64,000 nt of DNA from Euwallacea fornicatus (taxonomy: Eukaryota; Arthropoda; Insecta; Coleoptera; Curculionidae), in assembly GCF_040115645.1 (NCBI RefSeq), contig NC_089555.1, positions 1 through 64,000 on the forward strand. Reading direction: 5' to 3'. Below are positions 1 to 11,399 of the stretch, piece by piece. The notes below the pieces were generated by a model that saw nothing but the letters and a program-made list of their open reading frames with translations, was not told the DNA's origin and did no database searches. The stretch's first letter is position 1. Each line of letters opens with the position of its first letter. The translations under genes were made by a program, and so were the position numbers.

Positions 1-2174
1 TCCTGAACTAACCTGAACTAACCTGAACTAACCTGAACTAACCTGAACTAACCTGAACTAACCTGAACTAACCTGAACTAACCTGAACTAACCTGAACTA
101 ACCTGAACTAACCTGAACTAACCTGAACTAACCTGAACTAACCTGAACTAACCTGAACTAACCTGAACTAACCTGAACTAACCTGAACTAACCTGAACTA
201 ACCTAACCTGAACTAACCTGAACTAACCTGAACTAACCTGAACTAACCTGAACTAACCTGAACTAACCTGAACTAACCTGAACTAACCTGAACTAACCTG
301 AACTAACCTGAACTAACCTGAACTAACCTGAACTAACCTGAACTAACCTGAACTAACCTGAACTAACCTGAACTAACCTGAACTAACCTGAACTAACCTG
401 AACTAACCTGAACTAACCTGAACTAACCTGAACTAACCTGAACTAACCTGAACTAACCTGAACTAACCTGAACTAACCTGAACTAACCTGAACTAACCTG
501 AACTAACCTGAACTAACCTGAACTAACCTGAACTAACCTGAACTAACCTGAACTAACCTGAACTAACCTGAACTAACCTGAACTAACCTGAACTAACCTG
601 AACTAACCTGAACTAACCTGAACTAACCTGAACTAACCTGAACTAACCTGAACTAACCTGAACTAACCTGAACTAACCTGAACTAACCTGAACTAACCTG
701 AACTAACCTGAACTAACCTGAACTAACCTGAACTAACCTGAACTAACCTGAACTAACCTGAACTAACCTGAACTAACCTGAACTAACCTGAACTAACCTG
801 AACTAACCTGAACTAACCTGAACTAACCTGAACTAACCTGAACTAACCTGAACTAACCTGAACTAACCTGAACTAACCTGAACTAACCTGAACTAACCTG
901 AACTAACCTGAACTAACCTGAACTAACCTGAACTAACCTGAACTAACCTGAACTAACCTGAACTAACCTGAACTAACCTGAACTAACCTGAACTAACCTG
1001 AACTAACCTGAACTAACCTGAACTAACCTGAACTAACCTGAACTAACCTGAACTAACCTGAACTAACCTGAACTAACCTGAACTAACCTGAACTAACCTG
1101 AACTAACCTGAACTAACCTGAACTAACCTGAACTAACCTGAACTAACCTGAACTAACCTGAACTAACCTGAACTAACCTGAACTAACCTGAACTAACCTG
1201 AACTAACCTGAACTAACCTGAACTAACCTGAACTAACCTGAACTAACCTGAACTAACCTGAACTAACCTGAACTAACCTGAACTAACCTGAACTAACCTG
1301 AACTAACCTGAACTAACCTGAACTAACCTGAACTAACCTGAACTAACCTGAACTAACCTGAACTAACCTGAACTAACCTGAACTAACCTGAACTAACCTG
1401 AACTAACCTGAACTAACCTGAACTAACCTGAACTAACCTGAACTAACCTGAACTAACCTGAACTAACCTGAACTAACCTGAACTAACCTGAACTAACCTG
1501 AACTAACCTGAACTAACCTGAACTAACCTGAACTAACCTGAACTAACCTGAACTAACCTGAACTAACCTGAACTAACCTGAACTAACCTGAACTAACCTG
1601 AACTAACCTGAACTAACCTGAACTAACCTGAACTAACCTGAACTAACCTGAACTAACCTGAACTAACCTGAACTAACCTGAACTAACCTGAACTAACCTG
1701 AACTAACCTGAACTAACCTGAACTAACCTGAACTAACCTGAACTAACCTGAACTAACCTGAACTAACCTGAACTAACCTGAACTAACCTGAACTAACCTG
1801 AACTAACCTGAACTAACCTGAACTAACCTGAACTAACCTGAACTAACCTGAACTAACCTGAACTAACCTGAACTAACCTGAACTAACCTGAACTAACCTG
1901 AACTAACCTGAACTAACCTGAACTAACCTGAACTAACCTGAACTAACCTGAACTAACCTGAACTAACCTGAACTAACCTGAACTAACCTGAACTAACCTG
2001 AACTAACCTGAACTAACCTGAACTAACCTGAACTAACCTGAACTAACCTGAACTAACCTGAACTAACCTGAACTAACCTGAACTAACCTGAACTAACCTG
2101 AACTAACCTGAACTAACCTGAACTAACCTGAACTAACCTGAACTAACCTGAACTAACCTGAACTAACCTGAACT
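1..2174. repeat. Telomere: ~217 copies of a 10-bp repeat (G-strand TTAGTTCAGG)
   Basis: From base 2 to 2174 the + strand is CCTGAACTAA repeated without a visible mismatch, apart from one 5-bp phase change at about 201-205. The complementary strand is (TTAGTTCAGG)n, which can be read as TTAGT+TCAGG. Insect telomeres are usually (TTAGG)n, and (TCAGG)n is known from beetles. The C-rich strand runs 5'->3' inward from the first base of the window, the orientation expected at the left end of a chromosome assembly. Homogeneity, terminal position and orientation support a telomere. An internal satellite at a contig end is the alternative. No TRAS/SART-type retrotransposon interrupts the array. Confidence 0.88.
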
Positions 2175-2261
2175 AGTATATTTGTAAATTATTCAATCAG
2201 TTAGAATTATTCAAATTATTTTTTATATTTTTGGCGTGGATTCGTTTCAATTTTCAGTTTT

Positions 2262-2384
2262 TCTGAACTAACCTGAGCTATTTCTTTTTTTTTTTTAAAC
2301 TAACCCGGGTTGTTTATTTTGTATTTTCTAAACTAACCTGACTTCTTTTTTTTTTTTTTTGTTTTCTGACCAACCCGGGTTCTT
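2262..2384. repeat. Decayed telomere repeats in a two-part higher-order pattern
   Basis: After ~85 bp of AT-rich sequence, four degenerate units appear: CTGAACTAACCTGAGCTA (2263), AAACTAACCCGGGTTG (2297), AAACTAACCTGACTT (2330) and CTGACCAACCCGGGTT (2368). They are separated by T-rich runs and alternate in type A-B-A-B with a period near 68 bp. This is the telomere-subtelomere transition: old terminal repeats that have decayed and been partly re-amplified. Confidence 0.7.
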
Positions 2385-2399
2385 AATACTAAATAAAAC

Positions 2400-3480
2400 A
2401 ACTGTAGATATTTTCATTGTTTCTTCTTATTGCACATATACAATTCCACAAACATACAACAAAATAGCAATAATTAAACAAATAACAATTAAAAAAACCT
2501 TATAATAAAGAATATATAAAAGAAAAAGAAATATAACAAAAAATAATAATAATACTAAAGACAAAATGAATATAACGAAAGAATAAAAGAAGATTAAAGA
2601 AAAAATGTTAAAAATATAAATAAAGAAAAAAAAAATGATAAAAAAGAAAATATTAAAAGCAAAAGAATAAAAAAGTACAGAAAAGAAAATAATAAAGAAA
2701 GAAAGAATAAAGAATAAGAATTAAGAAATGAAATAATCAATCAAAAATATAAAAGAAACAAAATAATTTAAAAAATTTAATAAGAAAAAAATTAAGGAAC
2801 GAAAGTTAGAAATCTAAATAAAGAAAAAAAATTAAATGAATAAAAACACTGATAATAAAAATTAAGAAAGTAATAAGAGAAAGAATAAAAAATAGACAAT
2901 AAGAATTAACAAAAGAATAAAAATTAAGAAAAGAAAATGAACAATGAAAAAAACGAATGAGAATAACAAATATAAAAATTAAGGAACATGAATAATAAGA
3001 AAACGAAGGAACAAAATAACAATTAAGAAATGAAAAATGAATGAGAATAAAAAATAAATGAAGAAAGGAACATAAATAATAAGAAACGATAGAAATAAAA
3101 ATGAACAATTAAAAAATGAAAAACGAATGAGAACAAAAAATAAAAATTAAGGAACATGAATAATAAGAAAACGAAGAAACAAAATAATTAAAAAATGAAA
3201 AAGGAATGAGAATAACAAATTAAAAAAATTAAGAAAGGAACATGAACAATAAGAAAACGAAATTAAAAAAAATAAAGAACATAAAATGAACAATGAAAAA
3301 AGTAAAGAAGAATAGATAATAAAAACAAAGGCGAAAAATATAAAACTTAAAAATGATAAAAAAGAAAGAGAATAAAAAATAAAGAAAAGAAAATGAATAA
3401 TAATAAAAAAATTAATAAATGAATATGTAATACAAATTATACGAATCAAATAAAAAATACATTAATAAAAATATTTAGAA
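2400..3480. repeat. Purine-rich tract with ~84-bp tandem repeats
   Basis: About 1 kb of the + strand is nearly all A and G with scattered T, so the minus strand is pyrimidine-rich. In its second half a unit recurs with AAGGAACATGAATAATAAGA-like starts at 2981, 3065, 3149 and 3235, a period of 84-86 bp. The ~100-residue Phe/Ser/Ile-rich minus-strand reading frames here are compositional artefacts. Confidence 0.75.
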
Positions 3481-4118
3481 AAATATATATGTGTGTCGGA
3501 GATTTGTTAGTTCTTAAGTTTTTAATGTAAAATTTGAGTTAGCAATGAGGCTGAAGAGCAGAGCAAGTTGACAGGTTTATCGTGAAGATGAAGCAGTGTC
3601 GAACGAGGTCACTATTACCGACGCAATTAAGGGCCGTGTGTGAAGTTTCGGTCCGTGGCAAAAACCATGACGAACGAGTACCGTTCCCTTGAGTCGAGAG
3701 GACCACGGGGAATGGGAATGGAAACTGTGAAGGCAGTAATTAAAAAGAAGGGAAGTGAATTCGTTAGCCTTGCCTTACTATCCATTTACTTAATAAAACA
3801 TTAAAATTATCAATTACATATATGTGTCGAAATAATGTTAGCAATATTCTCCTGCTTTCATAATTTTATGTTTTTATGATATCGATTGATGGCAAGACGA
3901 AGCTTACAAATTCACTACTGCTCGACGGCTACCTTTCTTTTTTTTTAATTATTGTCTTCTTCGCGATTCCCATTCCATTTCCAATGGTACCTGTTCGTCC
4001 TGGTTTTCACGAATGGCCCTTATTGCCAACTCAAATTTTACATTTCCACACTTCAGAACTGATAAATCTCCGACATATATATATATATGATACAAATTAT
4101 ACAAATCAAAATTAAAAA
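3427..4118. repeat. Subtelomeric inverted repeat
   Basis: The stretch 3481-3740 (containing TATATGTGTGTCGGAGATTT and GAATGGGAATGGAAAC) reappears inverted and shortened at 3960-4085 (GATTCCCATTCCATTTCC through AAATCTCCGACATATAT). A short direct repeat, TACAAATTATACRAATCAA, occurs at about 3431, 4090, 5283 and 5369. The GTGTCGG motif recurs near 5425 and 7470. No coding capacity is seen. It looks like a subtelomeric repeat family or a fold-back element. Confidence 0.55.
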
Positions 4119-4225
4119 AAAAAAAAAATTTCAAGAGTACACCGTGATTCTAGTTAAACAGATATCATAATAAACAAAAACAGATATCTTGAAATCGGAA
4201 GGAGGTCCTTACGACAAAAAAATAG

Positions 4226-4897
4226 ACAGGGTGTCCCACAAGTGTTTCATTATATTTCAGTGGGTAATAGTGCATTGAAAAATAATATGACTCCCTATAT
4301 AAACCATATTCCAATAACGCTTCATTAAGAAGATACAGGGTGATATGTTCGAAACCGTTTGAGATATGTAAGTGAAATTTGGCATGTTTTGAGAGTTAAT
4401 GTAGACGCATTTATTTATGCAAAAGGGCTAGTTTTCGTTTCGCCAGTGACGTGCGTACGGACACCTCTCGGCACATTTTTAAAGAAAAACATGGTGCGCC
4501 ACTGCTTTTTATCAAAATAAAAATTATTTTTAGAAGTTTAATTTCGTTTAGAAGAAAAATGCTCGCTCGACTCTTTTTCGTCCGACGTATCGTTTGCCAG
4601 TAAAAAATTGAATACCGTCTATGTGCACGATATTCTCTACATGGTTTTAATAATATTAAGTTTGTTTTAAATATTATTAATTTGCTATAACGTTATAGAA
4701 ATTGTTCAATACATAATCGAGCTCGCCTGTTCGTTGATACTCTGATACGTTGAAATATTCCAGGTGTGTTTTAAGTTTAACACCCTGTATCTTCTTAATG
4801 AAGCATTATTGGAATATGGTTTATATGGGGAGTCGTATTATTTTTCAATGTACTATTACCCACTGAAATATAATGAAACACTTGTGGGACACCCTGT
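4226..4897. mobile_element. Non-autonomous element with ~110-bp terminal inverted repeats
   Basis: The left end ACAGGGTGTCCCACAAGTG at 4226 matches the reverse complement of the right end at 4879-4897. Similarity continues for about 110 bp inward on both sides, through GGGTAATAGT and CTTCATTAAGAAGATACAGG. The ~430-bp centre has no long open frame. This is a MITE-like inverted-repeat element. The target-site duplication is not clear. Confidence 0.8.
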
Positions 4898-5280
4898 ATA
4901 TCCAGGGTGAGTCGGGAGGATCGTGCCAAACTTCGGGAGCGTGTTAGACGTGAAAAATAAATGTAAAAAAATTCTAATGTTATCCGATTTTCGTTTGTTC
5001 GCGAGTTATGGCGTAAATAGAAATTTTCTAACTAGGATTCTATTTACCATAAGTGTACTTTTGGTATTGGTGATATTGATGTATTATATTAATTGGCTTT
5101 CGAGGTCTTCAGACCTCACACCACTACCCAACATTTACTATGATATCCAAACGTTAATTTATAATTTGATTTACGCCGTAACTTGTGAACAAGCGAAAAT
5201 CGGATAACGTTTGAATTTTTTTTTTCATGTACGACATACTCCTGAAGTTTGGTACGATCCTCCTGACTCATCCTATATAC
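4896..5280. mobile_element. Second MITE-like element, abutting the first
   Basis: The left end GTATATCCAGGGTGAGTC and the right end GACTCATCCTATATAC are inverted copies. Similarity continues inward through GGAGGATCGTRCCAAACTTC and GTTATCCGATTTTCG on both arms, which are roughly 130 bp each. The apparent 94-aa frame inside lies across the arms and is not a gene. This element and its neighbour were probably inserted together into the same TACAAATTATACAAATCAAA-type repeat. Confidence 0.75.
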
Positions 5281-5743
5281 AATACAAATTATACAAATCA
5301 AATTAAAAAAAAATGAATAATAAAAAAGTTAAAATGAATTAAAAAAACTAATTAATAAATAAGTAATACAAATTATACAAATCAAATAAAAACATTAATA
5401 AAAATATTTTTAAAAATGTATATGTATGTCGGTGAATAATAGTGTTTGTGTCTATGTCTATGTTCGGTCTTTAGGGCGTTTGTTTCTATGAAAAGGGGTG
5501 AAGATACCGCGATCGGGATAACTCTTCGATTGCAGACGTAGTCGCGAGAAACCCACGAAAGGGACAAGAGTTGTCTAGTGCTTAGTGTCTTTCGTTGGTT
5601 AGTGTCTGTCTAGTTATTAATATCGAAGAATAATGGAAAAGCTGAACGACCCTTGTGCTTCTCTGGCGTGTGTGTAAAAATTAAAAGAATTGATAAATTA
5701 AAGAAAAGGAAAAAATAATAATGGATAAAATAAAAATGAATCG

Positions 5744-6683
5744 TACGCGGTGATGATTCTAGATAAGTGAAACGAGCCAATATCTTGTAACCGGGAAGAT
5801 CTACTGAAAATAAAGGAAAATATCGAGACCCCCTTTATTTTCGGTACCTCCACTTTTGACGATGTCAATAAATGAGAAAGTTGAAGTGCCGAACATGAAG
5901 AAGTCTGAATATTTCCGGTACCCCAACTTTTAATGTCAATTTTTTTAAGTCACCTTAACCAGTCTTTTGGGTCACCTTCCTTTTTTCAAAATTTCACACT
6001 TAATTTTTTTTGGAGGTTCGAATTCTTTATTGGCAGTAAAAAAAAGTAATCAAATTCACAATAAATAATACCAAACTCTTATCTCGCGAACGCTAGAGTC
6101 CAATTTTATCAAATTTGTTAAAAAAAAAAGTGACCGCTCCTTATGTTACGAAATGTGGAAAAAATTTTAAATGCACGTTTCTCACAAAGATGGGATGGAT
6201 TTCGCTTCCCCACGTTTTTTTTTGCGGGATCCTTTAAAGTCGGTAGTTTATGGTCGAGTACCGAGGACTTGAAAATTCTAATCGAAAACTCTTGTCGAAA
6301 CTTTACGACTGAAATGCTAGAAAATACTAAACGATCGTTTCGTAAAAAACCGAATTGGTAAATGCCTTGAATGGCAGGGGAACCGCTTCGAACGTCTGTT
6401 GGACTCATTTTTCTTGTGATAAATTTTAATTTACTACAAAATTAATAAAGTTTTATCAAATGTTTTTTTTAGTGTCTGTTATTATTGTAAATTTCGTTAC
6501 TTTTAGCGAAAAACATTTGTACTGTCGATGAAGAATTCGAATCTCCAAAAAAAAAGTTAAGTGTTCGGAAAAACGAAATTACGTAAAAAAAGTTGAGCTC
6601 CCGAAAATAAAGAAGACTTTGTTTGAATGTTTTTTTTGTAGATCTTTGCCTGTCCCCCACTTATCTAAAATCACCCTGTGTGT
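5744..6683. mobile_element. Fold-back element of ~940 bp
   Basis: The left arm (GGTGATGATTCTAGATAAGT, GAAGATCTAC, CTTTATTTTCGG, GGTTCGAATTC) is mirrored by the right arm (GAATTCGAATCTCC, CCGAAAATAAAGAAG, GTAGATCTT, CTTATCTAAAATCACCCTGT). The arms are long and imperfect, with a unique centre of about 6060-6450. The outer right end, ACAGGGTGATTTTAGATAAG when inverted, shares its CAGGGTG start with the two elements to the left. Nothing in it looks coding. Confidence 0.65.
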
Positions 6684-9245
6684 CGAAAATCGCGTAATGT
6701 ATCGATCCGCTCCCGAACGATATTCCTGTTGATTACACTTTCTTTACCGTCTTAGTTTTTTAGTTAAAAGAAAAACGACGATGACACTTTAAAATCCTAG
6801 TTTGTACAAAGTCACTAATCCTAAATTCTATCTTTCCAATTTCCCTATCCTGACCCGGACGCACTTCGCGCCACCTCGGCTAGATCGCTGTTCTTACTTT
6901 ATCCAAAATCTAAACTGAACACCCCAAAGATGGTCGATTGCCTATCGTCTCGTGTTTCGATTATTTTTAAAAATTAAACTCGTTACCTTCCGTTCACTTA
7001 TCGATGGGTTCCTTTTAATATATTTTTTTTCTCTTCTTCCCTATCTACTATAAACACGTTAAGTTGTCGACGTATATGATTAATTAAACTGTCCCTTTGA
7101 TAATTCTTACCGTTTATACGGAAAGTTATGTTGCGATAATAATTGAACCACTATGTGAAATGTGGAAAAAGTAAAGAAACAAAACTGTAAAATTACGTAA
7201 TGTTGCGAGATTGAATGTAACCTGAAATTGGAAGTCCTCTTGGTTAATTTTGAATAGTTATTTGAAATCCGTAATTTCTAGAACCGTTTTGCTTGGTTAA
7301 CATTTTTTAACATGAGTTAGTTAGTTAACGGAGATTTACGTAAATTAGGTTAATGTTAACTTTGAAGTCGACTCGTGTTGCTTGCTTGTATGTACATTTT
7401 TTTAAAAATAAATTTCGATATCGAATTTAACTGAGATGTTCCGTGAATCTATACGAGAAATATAAATAAATGTGTGTCGGCGACTTGACATGTTTACGAT
7501 AAATAGTTCAAAAACAATCCGAAATAGATCACTGATTTGGATGCTTTGGTTTTGGGTTTGGAAAAAGAATAGAACCCGTCGTGTAAAGTGTCAAGTACGA
7601 CTGAGTCGGGTGAAACGAAACTAGAGAGGAAGATTAGAAAGAATGACCTGAGAGAAGAGACTACCGATTTCCTAGGAACAAAAAAAGAAAGAAAGGAGAA
7701 GTGATGGGTTGCGGTTTTTTCGTTGCGATTGTTCTAAAAATCTAGATTGGTGACTTAACACTACTAATACCCATTGGTGGATTGCTGCTTAAAGTGTCTT
7801 AGTCGTTTCTTTTCGAATCGTGTAATCGACGGTATTATTCGAATGTCTTTTGAATTACTGAATTTACCCTGATGAAACCTTGCAGTGACGTATAGCTTTC
7901 AATTAAAAAAGAAAAAATAAAAATTACGTGAATTATATAAAAGTGAGAACTAATAGTCTCGTCCTTGCTACTAGTACCCTTCAGTATGAGTAGCTTTAAA
8001 CCGTTTCATGAAAAAAATTAAAAGAAAAACCCGAAAAATATAATAGTGACCTGGCAAATTAATAATAACCTGATAAATGTAATAGTAACCCGGCAAATAT
8101 GTGTGTGTATATGTATATTTTGAAACTACGTTCTCGACTTGAATATAAAAAAAAATGAAATCGTTCTGGTTCTGTTAGAGAAGGTATCTTAAACTGATAT
8201 ATTTTCTGAGGTAACTTGACTTGTACAGTAACTTGTGAATCTAAATTATTATGACGATGAAGAAATTCAAATAAATCAAGGACCGAATGAATTGTTAGAG
8301 AGCCGAACGATCAAAAAAATTAGAAAAAAAAAGTTACGAGAAAAACGTGTGCTTTGGCTCCCATTTGTTACTACGTTTCCCGAATGTTAGAATGTTAAAT
8401 GTTAACCTGATCGAGCTATACGTCACTGCAAAATTTCGTTAAAATATGCTAAGAAACGCCCGAGTTATTGTTGCAAAAGTCACTTTTCGAATATCTCCGG
8501 TTAGCCGAGGTTCGCCAACTAATACCATTAAGTGGGAGTTTTCGATTTGTGTCGCGATGTCGACTTCGAAAAGTTAAGAGAAATTTCAAAAACCACCCAA
8601 ATATCCTGCTAATCCTAAAATGCTGTGATTCTATTGTTATTGTTGCTGTTATTATTATATAAATCTAAAGTTCTACATGGGACATATTCATTCCTGTTTT
8701 TTATTCTCTTCTAATTGTATTTGGAAAGTGTAAAATGTGTGTTGTTTCGTATGGTGCCAAAACCCTATTTTTAAGTTATAAAAAAATTAAAGTGAGTTTG
8801 TGAAGTGTTTCTTTTAATTCACATTAAAATTTCAAGTTAAAAAGTTCAAAACTATTTAAATGACCCTTAATGTGTGATATTTTGTAAAGATCGTGTTTTC
8901 GCTTAAACTTGTGGAAATGGACTGAACTTATATTAGTTAAAATAGTTCCTATGTCGCGGTAGATAAAAGTTTAGCGTCTTGTCTAAAAAGTATGGAACGG
9001 AATGATTGTTTTGGAATCGTAAAGAAGTCGTTTCGAGTTGTTTTTGATATTTCGGATTTCTGATAAATTTAACCTGAAGATTCGTATTAAGAAAAGAAAA
9101 AGAAAACTCCTACTTAAGACTCGACCCTTGTGTGAGGGTGTGAGGGAGGATTATTCACCCGATCCGTTCTTTAAAAGTTCGTTGCTAACTCGAATGATGA
9201 CTACCCCGGAAAATGCTTAATCTAAACTTAAATACGAAATAAAAT
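6684..9245. other. Gene-less AT-rich stretch
   Basis: No open frame with protein-like composition or paired splice sites was found on either strand. Short direct motifs (GTGTCGG at ~7470, runs of GTGTAT near 8100) and scattered inverted fragments suggest old transposon debris. Confidence 0.5.
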
Positions 9246-9466
9246 ACAGGGTCGTTCACGCCATATCAGATACTCTACAAAACGTATTGTAATAGAAATA
9301 CGAGAACTTCAAAAGAACTTCAAAAAATCTCAATTTAATTCGACTGCTAGCTAGTTAAATAACTTGAACGTTAGATTAAAGTATTGAAGTTATGTTTTTA
9401 CAAACTACTATGATGAGTTGTGAAATTACTGGAAAATTATTGCCAAATGGCGTGAACGATCTTGTA
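9245..9466. mobile_element. Small MITE with TA target duplication
   Basis: The ends CAGGGTCGTTCACGCCATAT (from 9247) and GCCAAATGGCGTGAACGATC (near 9441) form an inverted repeat of ~18 bp with two or three mismatches. The element is flanked on both sides by TA (9245-9246 and 9465-9466), the target duplication typical of Tc1/mariner-type elements. Its length is ~218 bp and it is non-coding. Confidence 0.75.
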
Positions 9467-10262
9467 CCTATGATATTTCTTCTCTGTAGGTGACGTGAAT
9501 CGGCTGTGAGAAAATCTTCTTTCTGTTCTTGTTTAAATCCTCCTTATCCACTGCAGTCTCGAAGCTATGTAACTATGTTGCTACGTTGCTACGTTGCTGT
9601 TGTTTTTTGTCTTTGTGCTGCTGCTGCTGCCGTCGTATTCTCCTCCTTCTCCTCCTCATTTTTTTATATCCTTTGGTTAACCTAAAAAGGCTTGTATCAA
9701 CATTTGTGCATTTACAAAAAATAAGGTGAAGTATTGGAATTATTTCTTAATGCAAATTGTAAATGTACTGTGAATCTACAGGGTGTTTGGTACTTCGATG
9801 CAAACGATGCAAATATTTAAAGGAATGAAGAAGAGAATTAAAATTATTTTTTGACTGGACGTTTTGGTAATAATGTAGGTGATCTTACCTCCAGAATCAA
9901 ATGTGTGTATTTACAGTGTGTTTCCTACATAATAATAGGTGAATTAGTAGTTAGGGGTTGGATTGTTCTTTGAGTAATTTTAAGTATTTTATTCTTCAAC
10001 AGTTTTAGGAAATTTTAAAATTAATTCATTTTAAATAATCCAGTGAGAAACTGTAGCTGTAAATTTTGATAAGTTTCTAATAAAACATTTTCCTTACCTT
10101 TAGGAAATACATTGTAAATAAATATTAAAAGAAATGTACATGTTGGGTGTAACTTAAGTGATGTCATTAATTTTAAGGGAAGGTTCCTTCTCATATTTTC
10201 TCATATTTTATGAAAAAATGTTCATTTCAATCTGTCCCCTAATTTGCATTAGTTTTATTAAT

Positions 10263-10447
10263 TGTGCGGTTTAGCCCCGATTTTTTTAAAATTATAGAGC
10301 TGTATAAACTATACATTTTCATCGAAAATGGCCTGGTGGATGTAAAATTTTAACAAGTCATATTGGCGATTTATTAAAATTTTGCTCTTAGAAACTGTGC
10401 ACTTTGTTGAGCTCCATAATTTTTTAAAAATCCATGCTGAATCGTAC
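10263..10447. repeat. Short inverted repeat, likely MITE remnant
   Basis: GCGGTTTAGCCCCGATTTTTTT through AATTATAGAGCT at 10265-10300 is mirrored by AGCTCCATAATTTTTTAAAA through GCTGAATCGTAC at 10410-10446. The spacer is ~110 bp. No coding sequence is present. Confidence 0.55.
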
Positions 10448-11399
10448 CTTTGATAAACTTTTTACGGACTACCTCTAAAACAAATGAGTCAGTGTATGAA
10501 TGTGTATATGTTTACCAAAACAATAATAATATACAAGTAAAAATTCTCTCTACGTTGAACTTTCTACTCAAATATAGTAACTATCTACTTGTTGTAAATA
10601 ATGGTTTTTGTTAAAATAGCTGTGTAAGAAATGAAAGGAAAGATCCTACACTTTATAATTTGTTTAAAGAAAAAATAATTCCTTTTATGTGTCTATATTT
10701 TACAGCTTCTTATGTTCTCTATAAAATTTAAAAAAAAACTAAATTTGAAGATGTTTTATTGTTAAAATGGATGAATGCCTACTTTTTCAATTAAAAAATT
10801 CAGTTATTAATATAATACACACTTTGTATAACTGTTGTATTTTGAATTTTAAATTAGTTCCCTGTATAGAGACACTACTGCTGTATGATAGACTTGTACC
10901 TTGTTGGAAATAAGCACTCGATATTCAAATTAAAACCAAATTTCTGTGCTTACCTTGGATATTTTCTTCTCCGACAAGTTCTGCTCTCTGCTCTCTGCTT
11001 CTTTTTACCTTGTTTACGCCAAATGCACCTTACGAATTTACAAAATGCCATTTCTGCTGCTAAAAAAAAGTTACTAAAAAATTATTAACAAATACCAACT
11101 CCCTGTTCCTGCTGAGAGAGTCCATGTCGATGAAACTTCGATGTATCCCTGGCCCCCCTTTGTCTTGTCAAAGTGAACCCGTGTATAAAACGTGTTCCGT
11201 GTTTGCTAAAGGGGGCAAACGATGACATCCTGCCTCTTCGTTGGTCACTCAGACTCTTTCGAGTCAAAGTTCTGGGGTCGAGCTAAACCTACCTACCTAC
11301 TGAAAATGTGTTAAAGTGTGTCTTTTGTAAAAGCTAGATGTGTGAATCGATTGATGAGGAGCGAATTTAGGCAAATGTGGAAATTTTTGCCCAAAATTT

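Noticed and set aside
1..2174. Could the regular array be a CRISPR array?
   Set aside because: There are no spacers: unit follows unit without unique sequence, and the genome is eukaryotic.
2806..3449. Two ~100-codon minus frames rich in Phe, Ile, Ser
   Set aside because: They are the pyrimidine strand of the purine-rich repeat tract; composition alone keeps them open.
6008..6026. GGTTCGAATTC, a tRNA B-box-like string
   Set aside because: It belongs to an arm of the fold-back element; no A-box or cloverleaf was found around it.
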